DNA from: Callipepla californica brunnescens
Lineage: Eukaryota; Chordata; Aves; Galliformes; Odontophoridae
NCBI GenBank assembly: GCA_023055505.1
Contig: JALIRH010000143.1
Span: 620,001-684,000 of the forward strand
DNA length: 64,000 bases
Direction of reading: 5' to 3'
This document shows, in pieces, positions 22,179 through 33,830 of this stretch; within the stretch, counting starts at the first letter, position 1, and each line of letters starts with the position of its first letter. The position numbers were made by a program, and so were the translations under genes. The notes under the pieces are model-generated. The model was given only the letters and a program-made list of their open reading frames with translations, did not search any database and was not told where the DNA came from.

Positions 22179-23030
22179 CCAGGGCACCTCAGTGAAACCA
22201 GCGTGTCCCAGCTCCAGCCTCACTCACATCCTCTGTTTGTCTCCATATTCTAGTGGTGACATGACCTAATAGCAACCACAGAAACGTGGTAGGAAGATTA
22301 ACAGGACGGGGGCTTGATGAGGGAATTGCCCTCTAAGCTAAGGAGTAGATGGATTGCGAAGAGCTGCCTCTGAAATACAGCCATGAGAGCTTGTGGGTTA
22401 AGCTTAGGAGTGTTTGGGAGCTCTAGGTAGATACGGGATGCTATAGGTGGTTCTAAGAGCTATAGGGAGCACTCTGGGGGTACATTAGGAGGTCCTAGGA
22501 GTAACAGGGGCCTGTGTGATTCCACTGGGTTCCTGGGAGCTATAGAGATGCTGTGAGGGTACGCTAGGTGATTATGCCAGCCATATGAATGCTGTAGGGA
22601 TATTGGGATCTCCGGGGACTGTTAGGTGCTTAAGGGTACTGTAGGATCTTGTCCAATCCCCCCCTCTTCCATCCCCTTGGGAGGATGCAGTCTTGTGTCC
22701 TGTGGCACTGTTGAGCTGCAAACGGCAGGTGTGCGTGCCAGATGGGCGTGTGTGGGTGGGAGCATTCCTCAGCAGTGACCTACAACATCCTTGGGTCTGC
22801 ACAGGAGTTCCTCAAGGCCAGTGGGATAGGGTAATGGAGAGGGGACAACAGGATCACAGGTTGGGGGGGACAGAGGGTTCATTTGCCCTTTGTTAGCAGG
22901 GCTGCTCATTAGCACCAGGCTCTTCTGCAAATGGACCGCTGGGGGTGCCTGTAAACCACAGGATCCTGGATCGCCCCACCATGACCCTGATCGTGCACAA
23001 AACAATTCTTCAACAACAAATGATAATTAA
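22179..23030. other. Intergenic, nothing recognised
   Basis: Contains a degenerate stretch rich in CTATAGG/GGGAGCTATAG motifs (22400-22640). No gene was recognised. It lies downstream of the CYB5D1 polyadenylation signal. Confidence 0.45.
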
Positions 23031-23040
23031 GAAGAACAGC

Positions 23041-23046
23041 TTTATT
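23041..23046 (-). terminator. Polyadenylation signal of CYB5D1
   Basis: AATAAA on the minus strand, about 85 bp after the CYB5D1 stop codon, in the context GTGCAATAAAGCTG. Confidence 0.75.
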
Positions 23047-23130
23047 GCACTGCATAAACACGACTGGAATCCAAACTGGGGGCAGTGACCCCACAGCACC
23101 ATCAGCACGCAGCTCAGAGTGGGAAAGATG

Positions 23131-24514
23131 CTACTGTGGGGCTGGAAAAGGAAGAGTGGAGTGGCATTTTGGGGGTGATGAGGGTGGTCTGGGGGTCCTG
23201 GGAAGTTTTGTGGCCATCTTAAGGGTTTTAGAGGGTCTTAGGGGGATGGAGTCCCAGGGCGTTTTTTGGGCAGTCTTGGGGTGTCGTGTGCATTCTGTGA
23301 GGGGAGGGTGGGGGGGTTGGACGTTTTGAGAAGAGTTTTTGGGAATGCTCAGAGGTCCTACCTTCCCTAGTGTTGCCAGCATCATCACTGAAATAGAGAA
23401 GCACGGTGGGGATAAAGTCCTTTGGGTCAAGGCGCAGGCTGCGGAGCTCGGAGGTGCTGTCAGGGATCCCGTTCTGCTCCAGGGTGAGGTGGGGGCACAA
23501 TGGGACACCCCCATAGTACGCTGTGTATCTCTCCAGCTGCTCGTTCCAGCCCTGTGCCCATCCCAGCGCTGCCTGCACCGGCTCCTCCCTGCACACCTGG
23601 GGTTCCCAAGAAAGGAAGGGAATAGGTCAGGACTGCGAGCCTCTGGTTCGCAGCACATCGGTGGTGACAGCAGGACCCCGCCAGGGAGCAGGGTCATATC
23701 TTGGGCTCCAGGTACCCCCCATCCCGCTGACCTCGATGACGCGGTTCTGGCCCGTCAGAGTGTTGCAGAGGCGCAACAGGCGGGGGGCGGCTGTCAGGCG
23801 CCCCAGTTGCAGCCGGGGGTCCTGCCACCACACAACGTTCCACGGCGGGGCCCCGTCTGAACGTGGTGTGTGGGGCTGGGAGCTGCCCGAGGTCCCCGCC
23901 GGGTACCGGGAGCTGGTCTGGCCGGTGCAGGGCTCCACGCGGGGCAACGGCTGCCGGTGGGAGGGAAGCCTGAAGCGCGCGGCAGGGATCGGAGGGCCCC
24001 CCCCTCCCGCCTGTACGGGGATCCCCAGCCTCACACCGGGGTCGCTAAGCTGGCACCCCCACTGCACCGGGACCCCCAGCGCTGCGGCGGAAACCCCCCA
24101 CGGTTCACACCGGGACTCACCAGCACCTCACAGGGACCCCGAACACTGCGCCGGGACCCCTAGGGCCCCCACTTCACCGGGACGCTCCACCCCGAACCCC
24201 TCCCCCGTACGCCGGGACGCTCCCAGCTTCCCCTCTCCACCGCTCACGTCGCCGCTCTCGGGGTCCAAGCGGTGACTGACGTCGGTGCCGACGGCGTCCA
24301 GCAGGGGGAGCGGGGTGACGTCACCTGGGGGAGCGGGTCAGACTCGGACCCCCCGCACCGAGACCCCCTCCGCACGGCGCCTACTCCCCCTCCCCCACCT
24401 CTCCGTACCCAGGTCGTAAACGCGGCCGAGAGCGCTAAGCCAGGGCCGCCCCGCCTCCGCCACCTCCCGCGGCGTGAAGTAACGGGGCCGCCGCTCCGCG
24501 CCGCCCGCGGCCAT
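23131..24514 (-). CDS. CYB5D1: Cytochrome b5 domain-containing protein 1
   Basis: Five coding exons on the minus strand, read from the ATG at 24514: 24514-24409, 24324-24248, 23950-23732, 23596-23362 and 23141-23131 (stop TAG). All introns have GT/AG ends and the phases join cleanly, giving about 215 residues; from memory human CYB5D1 has 228. Matching pieces in order: RRPRYFTPREVAE and LSALGRVYDL (exon 1), DVSHRLDPESGD (exon 2), VEPCTG, WWQDPRLQLGRL and LCNTLTGQN (exon 3), LTLEQNGIPD and IPTVLLYFSDDAG (exon 4). The family has a cytochrome b5-like fold and is linked to cilia. Exons 1-3 are very GC-rich. The exon 3 start and the last junction are the least certain. The gene looks intact. Confidence 0.88.
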
Positions 24515-24610
24515 TGCGACGCCGCCGGAAAGCCGTGCCGTTTCTATGGCGACGCCGACGCCAAAGCCAATGCTCGCTCCCGATTGGCTGCGTGCAGTCC
24601 CCGCCCACCC
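24515..24610 (-). promoter_or_regulatory. CYB5D1 CpG-rich promoter with RFX X-box
   Basis: GTTTCTATGGCGAC at 24540-24553 fits the palindromic RFX X-box (GTTNCCATGGNAAC type) with small deviations, about 26 bp upstream of the ATG. CCAAT boxes flank it (CCAAT near 24567, and ATTGG near 24583 in the opposite orientation). X-boxes mark cilia genes, which fits CYB5D1. No TATA box is needed in such CpG-rich promoters. Confidence 0.6.
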
Positions 24611-24934
24611 CGGCGCCGCTGGGGACTGGCCCGGAGTTCCGTGCCGTGGGTGGTACGGCTCGGGGGGGCTGCGGAGCCCATAGGGATTGGGCCGGGGGGG
24701 GGGGAGTGTTGTGGGGTCCTGGGAGCCGTCGGGGTGCGGTAGGGACGCTGTAGGGGCCCTGAGAGGCCCTCTAGATTTTGTAGGGAGCCAAGGGGAGGCT
24801 GCAGAGGGCTATAGGGCACGCATGGAACTTGGGAGCTGTGAGGAGGCTGCAGTAGCTGGAGTGGGGCAGTGCGATGTGCAGGGGTGCATGAGTGGGCGTA
24901 GGAGACTGGGGTCCGTAGGGTCTTTGGGGTGAGT
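24611..24934. other. GC-rich flank of CYB5D1, no gene recognised
   Basis: G-rich plus strand with degenerate GGGACGCTGTAGGGG-like motifs. In mammals a neighbour gene lies head-to-head with CYB5D1, but no exon of it could be recognised here. Confidence 0.4.
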
Positions 24935-25320
24935 TGTGGAAGCAAGCTGTAACCCGGGGTTAGGTTATGACTGTGTTTATTCAGTGCTGCGCACGCACGC
25001 CGGGTGCGAGGGGGGGTAGCCCCGCCTGGCTTGCATGCCGAAGGAAGGAGCGACTGCATTTTTGAGAGCGGAAACCGTACGTATTCAGTGCCTTCCTAAG
25101 AACGGGACGGACTGTTACAAGCAGGTCCAAGAAGTCATTTCCATAGGTACCCCCTCGAATTCCTTCAGGTTGAGCAGGCGCAGAGCCTGCTGGTGGCTGC
25201 GGGCAGGCGTCTTGAAGATGAAGGCTGGATGTTTTCCTCGCTGGGCACTTTTCACCCAAAGTTCGAGGTTCGAGGAAGTAATCTGGTTCCATCTGGTTCT
25301 CAGCTAGCCGTGGTTTTGCA
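24935..25320 (-). repeat. Possible solo LTR, minus strand
   Basis: The segment runs from TGTGGAAGC to TTTTGCA. On the minus strand it carries AATAAA (plus coordinates 24979-24984) close to its 3' end, as an LTR would. No target duplication is evident, so the assignment is weak. Confidence 0.3.
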
Positions 25321-26277
25321 GTGTATTGTCTTTGCTTAACCACCAGTTGGCCATCATGTTGTTTTACTCAACTTCCATTAGTTTTGTCCTCCCTATCCCA
25401 GGTGGTACCTTCATTATCTTCATTAATTTCTTCTCTTACCCTGAACCGTCACTTCAGTCACTTAACCCACTGGTCGTTTCCCCCCCATTTCTGTTACTAC
25501 TAACAGAGTTCAGAAAGGGGATAGACGTGGTGCCACAAGGATGCTGAAGGCGCTTTGTGACAGAGCTCTGCACAGAGCTGCGTGCTGTGGGAAATACCTT
25601 TGCACTGCCCTTTGCCTCCTCTGCCTCTACAGTGAGTCTGCAAGCAGTAAGGAAAAAGAGCAAGCTTCTCCCTGGTGAGCACAGTCTCAGAATGAAATAT
25701 CCAATGCTACTATGATAATGTTTAGAAAAAGCAATATGAAGCCTAAAGGCTCTTGAGGTGAAGTTGGGATTAAAATTCCTATTCTCAGACATGGGGTCTG
25801 CTTTCCAGATGCATGTGCTGACCAAGGAAGTCAGGCTGCAGAGAGGAATGGTCATTTCCTATTCAAGGGACCTACAATAGCAATTTGCAGAGTAGAAGCT
25901 TTTGGCTTTCAGCAGCAATCTCTTTTCCTATAAGCCTTCCTTTCTTTCTCATACTGATTTTGCCAAACTGTCCAACATTACTGTGGGACATTCCAACAAC
26001 AAAAAAATGGTTTCCAAAATTTTTTTTTAAATTCTACTGAAAAAAGTCCATTTTAGACCAGTCAAGGCTATTACATTCCCTCATCTTTCATTTTATAAAA
26101 TAAACATCTGACAAATATAACATTTTGCTTTTATCGCATTCCTGCTATTCCATCAGTCTCATTTCATTTACTCAAGTGAGACTGATTAGAACAAAAGGAT
26201 GCAGAGATTAAAGAAAATTGGAGCTAAAGGTCCAGGAAGACCAACTGATTGAAATTTGAAGTCTGGTTTTAACCCAT
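25321..26277. other. Intergenic, nothing recognised
   Basis: AT-rich with poly-A and poly-T tracts near 26000-26050. No gene was recognised on either strand. Confidence 0.45.
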
Positions 26278-28668
26278 ATGGGGAAAGACAAAGTTGTTTC
26301 CCTGGAAGTTAAACAAATCCTGAATGAGGTATATCCAGGAACGTGGTCATCAGGACTCCTGGAAGAACCGAAACGCAGCCTAATAGGAGTTCAGAGCAGG
26401 AGCCAGCCCAGACAGGGTGAAAGCAGTAGCTTTGAGGGCACAAGATTGTACAGGGATAAAAGAAATAATAGATAACTTTTTGGAGTTCAGTTATTAATGG
26501 AATGTAAATCCAAATGCAACATCTTCCCGGTGAAAAAATTGGATGGCAAGAGCTACCATTTGGTACAGAAATTGGGGTCAGACAATAGAAATACATCCAT
26601 ATACTTTATTAACAAAGTTAAGGAACGAGTAGGTGGGGTTTACCGTTCTGGAATTGAAGGATGCCTTTTCTGCCTGGGAAAGTCTACAGTAATTTGCTTT
26701 TGAATTGGAAAACCCCAGTATGGGGAGAGAAGACTCCGTTAACCTGGACAGTGTTACCCAGGGTTGTTGAGAACAGCCCTTGATTTCTGAGGACCAGTCA
26801 GCTTATAAACTCGAGATTTGGGATCCTCCATCCCAAGGTGGAATTTTACTGCAGTTACGTGGATGCCACAATAACAAAAGAGGGCTGTGTACAATGGACT
26901 GTGAGTCTGAATTTTCTTGGTTTAAATGGTTATCACGTTTCTCAACAGAAAGCTTAACTGATCAAAGAGGACTTGGAACAGAACAGAAGGAAGTAATTTG
27001 CTGAGCTCCCAGGACTCCGACGCAGAGCTCCCTCTGATCCAGCAATGTGACTGTTTGGATACTGTTTATGCCAGTCAGCCAGACCTAAAGGAGGAACCAT
27101 TGGATGGTGCTGAGGATTCCTGGGCTCATTGGCGGAAGCAGTTTTATGAGACACAAACCGTAAGACAAGATACACAGTACAAGGTAATCGAAGCAAAACC
27201 ATTGCCTGCGGGGACTTCCTCTCAGGAGGCTGAAATAACTGCCTCAATGAGAGCTTTAAATATATGGACAGGTTCTAAGTGTGCCTTTGAGGTAGGACAT
27301 GCTCATGGTACCATTTGGAAAAAACAAGGATTGAACACACAAAGATGACAAAGAAAACTTGCATCTATTGGAAACGACATCAGAGAGGTGACACTGTACA
27401 GGGAACTGGAAATAAGGTAGCAGATCAAGTGGCAGGACAGGCAGCTGAAAGGAACTGGCTTTAATTCAAGATGGATAACTTAAAATGGATTAACTTGAGT
27501 CAGAACCTGTGAAATATTTTGAGGAAGATAGGAATGTAATTAATGACTTAGAAGGAAAGGAACAAACTGATGGAGTTGAACAAAGTAATTGTACAATACT
27601 AGGAACAGGGTACAAGAGGGGCCTATCAGGAAAGGGAACATTCCAGGACAACAATGGCAAATAGATCAGTATTTCTTAGTGAAGGGGGTATCAGTACATG
27701 CTGGTTGTAACAGATACATTGCTTGGTGGCCAGAAGCCTCTTCTCAAAGGACAAATAAGGGAAGGGAGGTTTCATGGGTATTACTGAATGCAATATTACC
27801 CAGGTTTGGGGTGCCTGATGTGATATCATCAGAGGCACTCATTTTATGTGCATGAGTAGTACAGCAGGTTAATAAGCTACAAGGAATTGGTTGACAACTG
27901 CACACCCCATACAGGCCCCAAGCAAGCAGTACATCAGGGGAGCTAAAGTAGCTGGGGAGAGTGCAATGACAGTATGTACAAGCCCTAGGGTGGGAGCAGA
28001 ATGTTGCTTCTGCATAAGAACATTTATTTCATGGTCCTTGCAGCCATCTAGCGTCACAGAGGTGGGAAGTGGAGATCGTAAATTGATTGGCAATGTGCAG
28101 GTAGAGCTAGTAACAACTGATGTTTAGCTGGTATGAATAGATACGTATTATTTTGTCACATGACATGCCCAAGGAAGTAAGGGAGAGTTGGAACTTGCCT
28201 GTCTGAAAGGGCATCAGGGAAACCTGACCCTCCTTGGTGCTCTTTGTTTAACAAAAGAAATGTCCTATGGAGAAAAGGAAAGAGACCTTGGAGAGAATCA
28301 CCGTGGAGATACGATATGAGTTCTGAGACATCTTGGAAGCAATAGGATGGACTGGTTGGCAGCTAGACAGAGTAAGAATCAGAATGTAATTTACCAATGT
28401 AACAAGTGTTAGAATGTAATTAACAAATGTAAATCTGTTAAGATAAAAACTGTAATGGTGTTCCCCTATTTGCTCAAGGCAGGGGACTGTTCAACTCATC
28501 CAGGGGGTTGGGTGTATGTTAAGAATTTCTCGGGTGACTCGTTAGGAGAAAAGTGGAGAGGACCCTATCAAGTCCTGCTCACCACTTACACAGTGATCAA
28601 GATCAAGGAGGCACCTTTGTGGATTCACTGCTCATGGATCAAGAAGGCTCCAGGCACTCAGTGAACTT
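26278..28668 (+). pseudogene. Class I (gammaretrovirus-like) ERV pol remnant
   Basis: Pieces of a class I pol in order, in different frames with many stops: RT start FPVKKLDGKSYHLVQ (26524-26568), TPLTWT (about 26735) before a degraded LPQG-like site, a degraded YVDD region near 26850, an RNase H end (HQRGDTVQGTGNKVADQVA, about 27371-27430), integrase QWQIDQYF (27652-27675), WWPEASSQRTNKGREV (27724-27771) and LPRFGVPDVISS (27796-27831), and the integrase C-terminus SGDSLGEKWRGPYQVLLT with WIHCSWIKKAP (28533-28655). All integrase catalytic parts are in decayed frames. It cannot be functional. Confidence 0.82.
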
Positions 28669-29699
28669 CTGCCATCAAAGAACCCTTGAAACTTTTGATA
28701 AAGAAAAAAAAAATGCTGAATGTTTGTGTAACTTTACCTTTGGTTTTAGCTTGGCAAGAGAATATGTACGTGCAGGTGGCTCAGAAAAATAGCACAGGGT
28801 TTTAGTCTTTCATTTTGGTATGTACTGTCAAGCGTCAGGGGGAAAGAGACACTAGGATATGTAATCCTCGGTAGAAATTGGGTGGAGAATGCATGAACTG
28901 GGACAGGAAGGAGGTTGCACTGTACCTATGGACAAGATATGGGAAAAACGCAGGCCCTAGGCTCATCCTGCAGGGATGAGAGGAGGGTAATTTATCCCAG
29001 GAACCAATCCCATTCTAGTCAAGAGGTGGGGATTTTAAGTACAACACTTCAGAGAACACAGTACAGGGAGTTTGTTTTACCTTAGCAAAGGCGTCACAAA
29101 GTGCAGACTGGGACCAGGAAAGTAGTAATTATGCAGAGATGGTAAGGCAAGAAAATTTTACTGACAAATCAGACAGGAACTTGTGCAAAAGTATTTGTGG
29201 TTTCTCAAGGCTAACTCAGTACAGTGTACCTTCTGGTGCTGCTGAAAGGCCTGGCAAATAAAGCACCAGGTGGAAACAGGGAAAGAATTCAGGGCAACAC
29301 TAATGGACAAGTGAGGTACAGTAGGCAAAAGAATTTGCCTAGGATATAGAAAAGGGGGGATTGAATCAAGGAATTGAATTGGATGGAATCTAAACTTGGC
29401 ATCGTAGCTTGAGCAAACAGGAAACTTTAGGAAGAAACTCAGGAACCATAGAAATGCACATACTGCTGAAGAGAGCTGCTGTTTGCAGCTCAATACAAGG
29501 GCGGAGCCATGAAGATAAGGACAACACAATGGTGGGTGGGGTGGTTGTTTACAACAACGGAAGGTCCAGAGAAGGTAAGTGGAACTGCTGTTTGCAACTC
29601 CATGGGGGAGTCTGTGAAGATAAGGAGGCAGATTTGATGCTGACATCATGGAATCCCCTTCACATCTGCAAGTTTATTTTAATCCTATAACCAGTGGAG
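28669..29699 (+). pseudogene. Probable env-region remnant of the class I ERV
   Basis: This lies between the decayed class I pol and its 3' LTR end, where env would be. No continuous frame remains and no clear env motif can be shown, so the assignment rests on position. Confidence 0.4.
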
Positions 29700-29906
29700 A
29701 TGTCACTCACTTTGGAATTTCTGTCCATATCTTTGGAACGTGAGGAATATTAATGTGTTCTGCCTTTAAATGTGCAGTCGCTTTTCTCTTCACTGTGCAT
29801 GTTTGGTGGAGAAATCCCCCATGCACCCAGCGCTGTAATAAAGGGAATACCTGCTTGACGTTACTCATTGCCATGTCAAGTTACTTTGTCTGATTTCTCA
29901 GCATCA
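29700..29906 (+). repeat. 3' LTR end of the class I ERV
   Basis: Shares its last ~120 bp with the solo LTRs at 51129-51571 and 51836-52264: GTTTGGTGGAGA.ATCCCCC, CCCAGCGCTGTAATAAAGGG (polyadenylation signal) and the terminal TTTCTCAGCATCA. The left boundary is uncertain because the 5' half differs from the other two LTRs. Confidence 0.65.
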
Positions 29907-30540
29907 CCAGGCACGTTGTAAAATGAGTGAGTACTCGCACTAAGGCCCAGTCCCTATTTGTGAAGAGCTTACGTTTCCATTTGTGCAGGATAATGCTGCA
30001 GGTGAGATATTTGGAAATATCAGTCGGAGCGTTTGCCAGGTTCCTTGCTGGGCTGAATGGAGTGTTGGTTTCTTTTCTCCAAGGGAGGTGCAGATGGCAG
30101 GACATTTATTTACTTTGACTGATTTAAACTAGTGCAATGTAGGACTTACAGCATTCAGTGTTTCTGTTTCTAAGACAGAGAGTGAAACAGCAGATGCTGT
30201 TGCCAACAGAGCTGGTTGGGGTATTACACACATGCTCAGGCCCAGTGTGTCTCCAAGGAAGGATTTTAGAGAGCAGTGTGTGTACTTTTTCCAGAACTGA
30301 TGCAGGTCCTTTTGGAGAAGGAGACATAGGGATCACGTGCCTTCATCTCTGTGAAACCAGGGGAATACTCCTATTTCAGTCCCCGAACTCTGTCAATGTG
30401 GGCTGGCCCAGAGCACTGGCGTTTCAAACCTCGACACAAAGGTGTGTATGTATTCAGAAGCAGGAGCTCACATGCTGCTCCCAGGTCATGGTTCTGATGG
30501 GAAATGGGTCCTATGTGAGTAGGGAGCTACTGGAGAGAGT
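29907..30540. other. Intergenic, nothing recognised
   Basis: An open frame of 128 codons (30158-30544, plus) has no recognisable domain. Confidence 0.4.
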
Positions 30541-30845
30541 TTAGCTGAGGGCTACAAAGGGCATCTCCTGAAGAGGAAAGGCTGAGAGCTGTAGGGCTGC
30601 ACAATCTGGAGAACAGAAGTTTGAGGGGATCTGATCAATCTTGTAAATATCTAAAGGGTGGCTGTGGGGTGGGTTGGGCCAGGGGTTTTTTGGAGTGATG
30701 GGGCAGGGGGCAACACTCACAGACTGGAACAGAGGGAGTTCTGCACGAGATGGGGGAGAACTTCTTTACTTTGACGGTAACTGCACTGGAACAAGCTGCC
30801 CAGAGAGGTTCTGGTTTCTCTTCTGGAGATATTCAAAACGAGTTG
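30541..30845 (+). mobile_element. Old CR1 fragment, plus strand
   Basis: Diverged CR1 3' region (AAAGGCTGAGAGCTGTAGGG, GAGGGGATCTGATCAATC, CTGGAACAAGCTGCCCAGAG). It ends about 20 bp before the first NCAPH exon. Confidence 0.7.
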
Positions 30846-31309
30846 GGAGTTTCCTTCCTTTCCGCAGCAAGTGCTGAAAAAAAGAAGAAGAGGAACACAA
30901 AGAAAGCATTTGAAGTGAACTTTGATGAGGATGTTGACTCTGAGATATATTTCCGTGGGACCAAGGTACACACTGAGTTTCTGCCTCTGCTCTCTTCTGC
31001 CCCGTCGGTGCATCTTAGAACTGCCATCAGCATGTGGCTCAGCTTTGTTCTCTTGTGAGAATGTTCTTTTGGCTCTGTAAACTCTATGTCATGCATGCTC
31101 TTATGTGTAGGGTATTCTGTCTCCAGTTCTTGTTACAGTTTTACCAACATTGGGCTGGATTCTTTTTGGCCAATACCCTGTCGTGAACAGAGATCCCCCA
31201 GGCCCGTTTGTGTATCCCAGGATGCTGTGTTAAAATCACTGCGTGCAGTATAGAGCTCCTCTTTGGAAACATGTCAGAACTTCTCTCATTTAAAACAGAT
31301 ACCAATGTT

Positions 31310-31580
31310 CAGTCATAGAAGAATGATCGAATGTCTTGTGTTGGGAGGGACCTTAAAGATCCATTCCATGGGCTGCTTGCCATCTGCCAGCTCGGACTGC
31401 CCAGGGCCCCATCCTGCCAGGCTGAGAACATCCCCAGGGATGGAGCACCCGCAGCCTTTCTGGGTGACCTGTTCCAGAGCCTCCCCACCCTCTGAGTAAA
31501 GAATTTCTCCCTAATAATTAATTTAAATCTCTTGTCTCTTAGAATAAAAGCATTCCCCCTTGTCATCATATCACCATCTG
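31310..31580 (-). mobile_element. Old CR1 fragment, minus strand
   Basis: Starts near TCATAGAAGAATGATCGAATG (tail side) and runs to the antisense of a CR1 3' region. It lies inside the NCAPH intron between blocks 1 and 2. Confidence 0.65.
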
Positions 31581-32204
31581 CCCACGTAAGAAGTTAATTC
31601 AAAGCCTTTATTGTCTGAGCACGGAACTCACACGGCTTATGTCATTACCTTCTTCAGGCTGCTTTAACTCTGAGCAAATCCATTCTGGAAAACCAGAACG
31701 TGAAAAGCACCACGCTTCCTGCGGACTTCAACTACAGCCCTAACAACATTATCCAGCTGTTCCTCAAACCAGATGTTAAGGTCAGAGGCGTCTCCAAAAT
31801 CCTCTTGGCAATGTTCCATGCGCAGAATCGCTCCTAATCAGCTTGCAGTGCCTGTGGGATGCTCCGCAGGGCAGGAAATGAGCCGGCATGATGCCTGTTA
31901 GTGAACTAACGCTCTTGTGGGTGCTGAGTAGTTGTGCTTGTCTGTTATTTGCGAGGGGTTCCATGGCTGGTGCACAAGGAGGAGGAGGAGGCAGAGGGCT
32001 GGGAAAAGGGGTGGTGGTGAATTAGCAACATGTAGGCTTTGCTTGGGGAAGATATCTAGTTTGCTCTTTCCTGATGTTCCAGTCTCACCTGTGCAGCTCT
32101 TCAGGCTGCCTGAGCCAGGCAGCTCGTTGGATCACGAGGATGAGATCGGCTAATATGATTATAGTAACCCCAATGACACCTCTAATTTCTGCCCTGCAGC
32201 ACGG

Positions 32205-32941
32205 GTAACTGTGTCTCTCTGTTGCCTGCATTTGACATGTGGTAGGAGGAATTCAGGAAGGATCTTATGTCTGGCATCATTTAGTAGTGAAAGAGGGTCG
32301 ACATCCGATTGTGGCAAAGCTGCAGAGTCTCTGCACACACCTCTGCCCTCTCACTCAGTGGTACTCTGGTGATGCCATCACCTAAACGAGATGCCCTTGG
32401 AGTTTGCTGGTTGACTTTCTGCAGAAACCCCGTTCTATGCTTTTCCATACACATCTCCCAAGAGGTAGCAGTGGATACCATTGCTCACTTCTTCAGTCAC
32501 TTCTGCACAGCGGTTCTTGCACCCAGCTGTTGTGAGCTCCTGATGAAGTACATTTCCTCCAAAGCAAGCTTCAGCTTTCTGCCAGGCCAGTGCTGCAGGT
32601 CTCAGCTGCCCCCACACTGGCAGGAGAGCCTTTACCTCTGTCCACTTTCCATGTAGAATAGCCATTGGATATTCTGGGCTTCAGATCTCCATTGGGTTTA
32701 GCCTTAGTCCAAGCTAAAAGCAGTGAGGAGAAGCTGAAGATTCTTCCACGGGGGCAGTGGACAGATATCACCACTCTCCTGAGGGGTGGGTACACATGCA
32801 GATAAGTAAATCCAGGGTTTAGTAAGGTAGCATTCACTGTGGTTGCTATAGGAAAATCAAGTTTTGGCTATTCCTTTGGTCGTAATTGACGATACTGCTG
32901 CAGCTCTTGCTCTCTGCTAACCCTGAATGTCTTTTCCTCAG
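32205..32941. other. NCAPH-copy intron lacking an expected exon
   Basis: The exon for the acidic NCAPH segment would be expected here but was not found. Antisense open frames (32281-32481, 32435-32665) were not recognised and may be old retroviral sequence. Confidence 0.35.
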
Positions 32942-33740
32942 GTCAATAAGATAGCGATTCGGTACACCAAGACAGCCAAGAAAATGGACATGAAGAGGTT
33001 AAAGCAGAACATGTGGGACCTTCTTATTGATATGCAGGAAAACACAGCTGCAGAGGTGAGTGTAGGCAGAGCCAGATGCCTTAACAGGCCCAAAGAGAAG
33101 AGAATGCCTTGCATGTGACGCTGCTTAACTCCCGAGGAGGTCACCATGGGCAGGTTAGTGGCAATTCCTTTCCAACAGCCTTGCTCCCGTGGGATAGTTG
33201 TTAAGGATGGACTGTGAGCAGTGATTTGCAGTAGTCGCTCTCTGAGCATGTGGCTGAGTCCTGGAGAGCAAAATCCGCCTCAGCAGTGTCTGACTTTTTG
33301 ATGAATAGATCGAGGGCGTGGAGAAACAGAGTGGTGCATCAGTGGTGACAGGGGAGAAGGCCTTCAGCAGCATCACAAAGGGCCTCTCTACCTGTGAATT
33401 GATTCCTACAGAAGGCTGGACTCCAGACTGGGCAGACTTGAGCAGCGCTTGGGTAAGCACTGATCCATTTTGATTCTGTTGCAACGTGCTCCTGAATCCT
33501 GAGGAAGAGGGGGAAATCTCTTACTGTCTATTTGCTTGAGGGAGCTACATGTTGCATGTGGCTTGGCCAAGTCTTCGCTAGTGGGAAGGAAAAGGTAGAG
33601 AAAACTAGAGACTGGGCAAGGAGTAGAGATGGGACAACCCTGCGTGGCTCTTTTCTAGCCCGACTGGCAGCAGTACTGAGTTAGGACACCAGGAGGGCTC
33701 TCAAGTCACACACAGATCCTTTGGTGTCTAGTGTGTTTTT

Positions 33741-33830
33741 ATAGAATCATAGAGGTTGGAAGGGACCTCAGGAGATCATCGAGTCCAACTCCCCTGCCAA
33801 AGCAGTTCCCTACACCAGTCCACGTGCACT
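33741..33830 (-). mobile_element. CR1 3' tail fragment, minus strand
   Basis: ATAGAATCATAGAGGTTGG followed by GGAAGGGACCTCAGGAGATC, the standard antisense CR1 end; then it stops. Confidence 0.8.

Larger units (their letters stand above)
30868..33393 (+). pseudogene. NCAPH: Partial NCAPH (condensin complex subunit 2) copy
   Basis: Five exon-like blocks match condensin subunit H (kleisin) in order, with splice-like borders: 30868-30965 (KKAFEVNFDEDVDSEIYFR), 31658-31780 ([22 protein letters not shown]), 32097-32204 (YDYSNPNDTSNFCP), 32942-33055 ([20 protein letters not shown], donor GTGAGT) and about 33309-33393 (GEKAFSSITKGL). NCAPH bridges SMC2 and SMC4 in condensin I. Block 3 has an in-frame TAA at 32151-32153 just before YDY. 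The acidic stretch normally between blocks 3 and 4, the N-terminal half, and the conserved C-terminal end are not found. CR1 pieces sit just upstream and inside. The kept introns argue for a partial genomic duplication rather than a processed copy. Confidence 0.8.
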
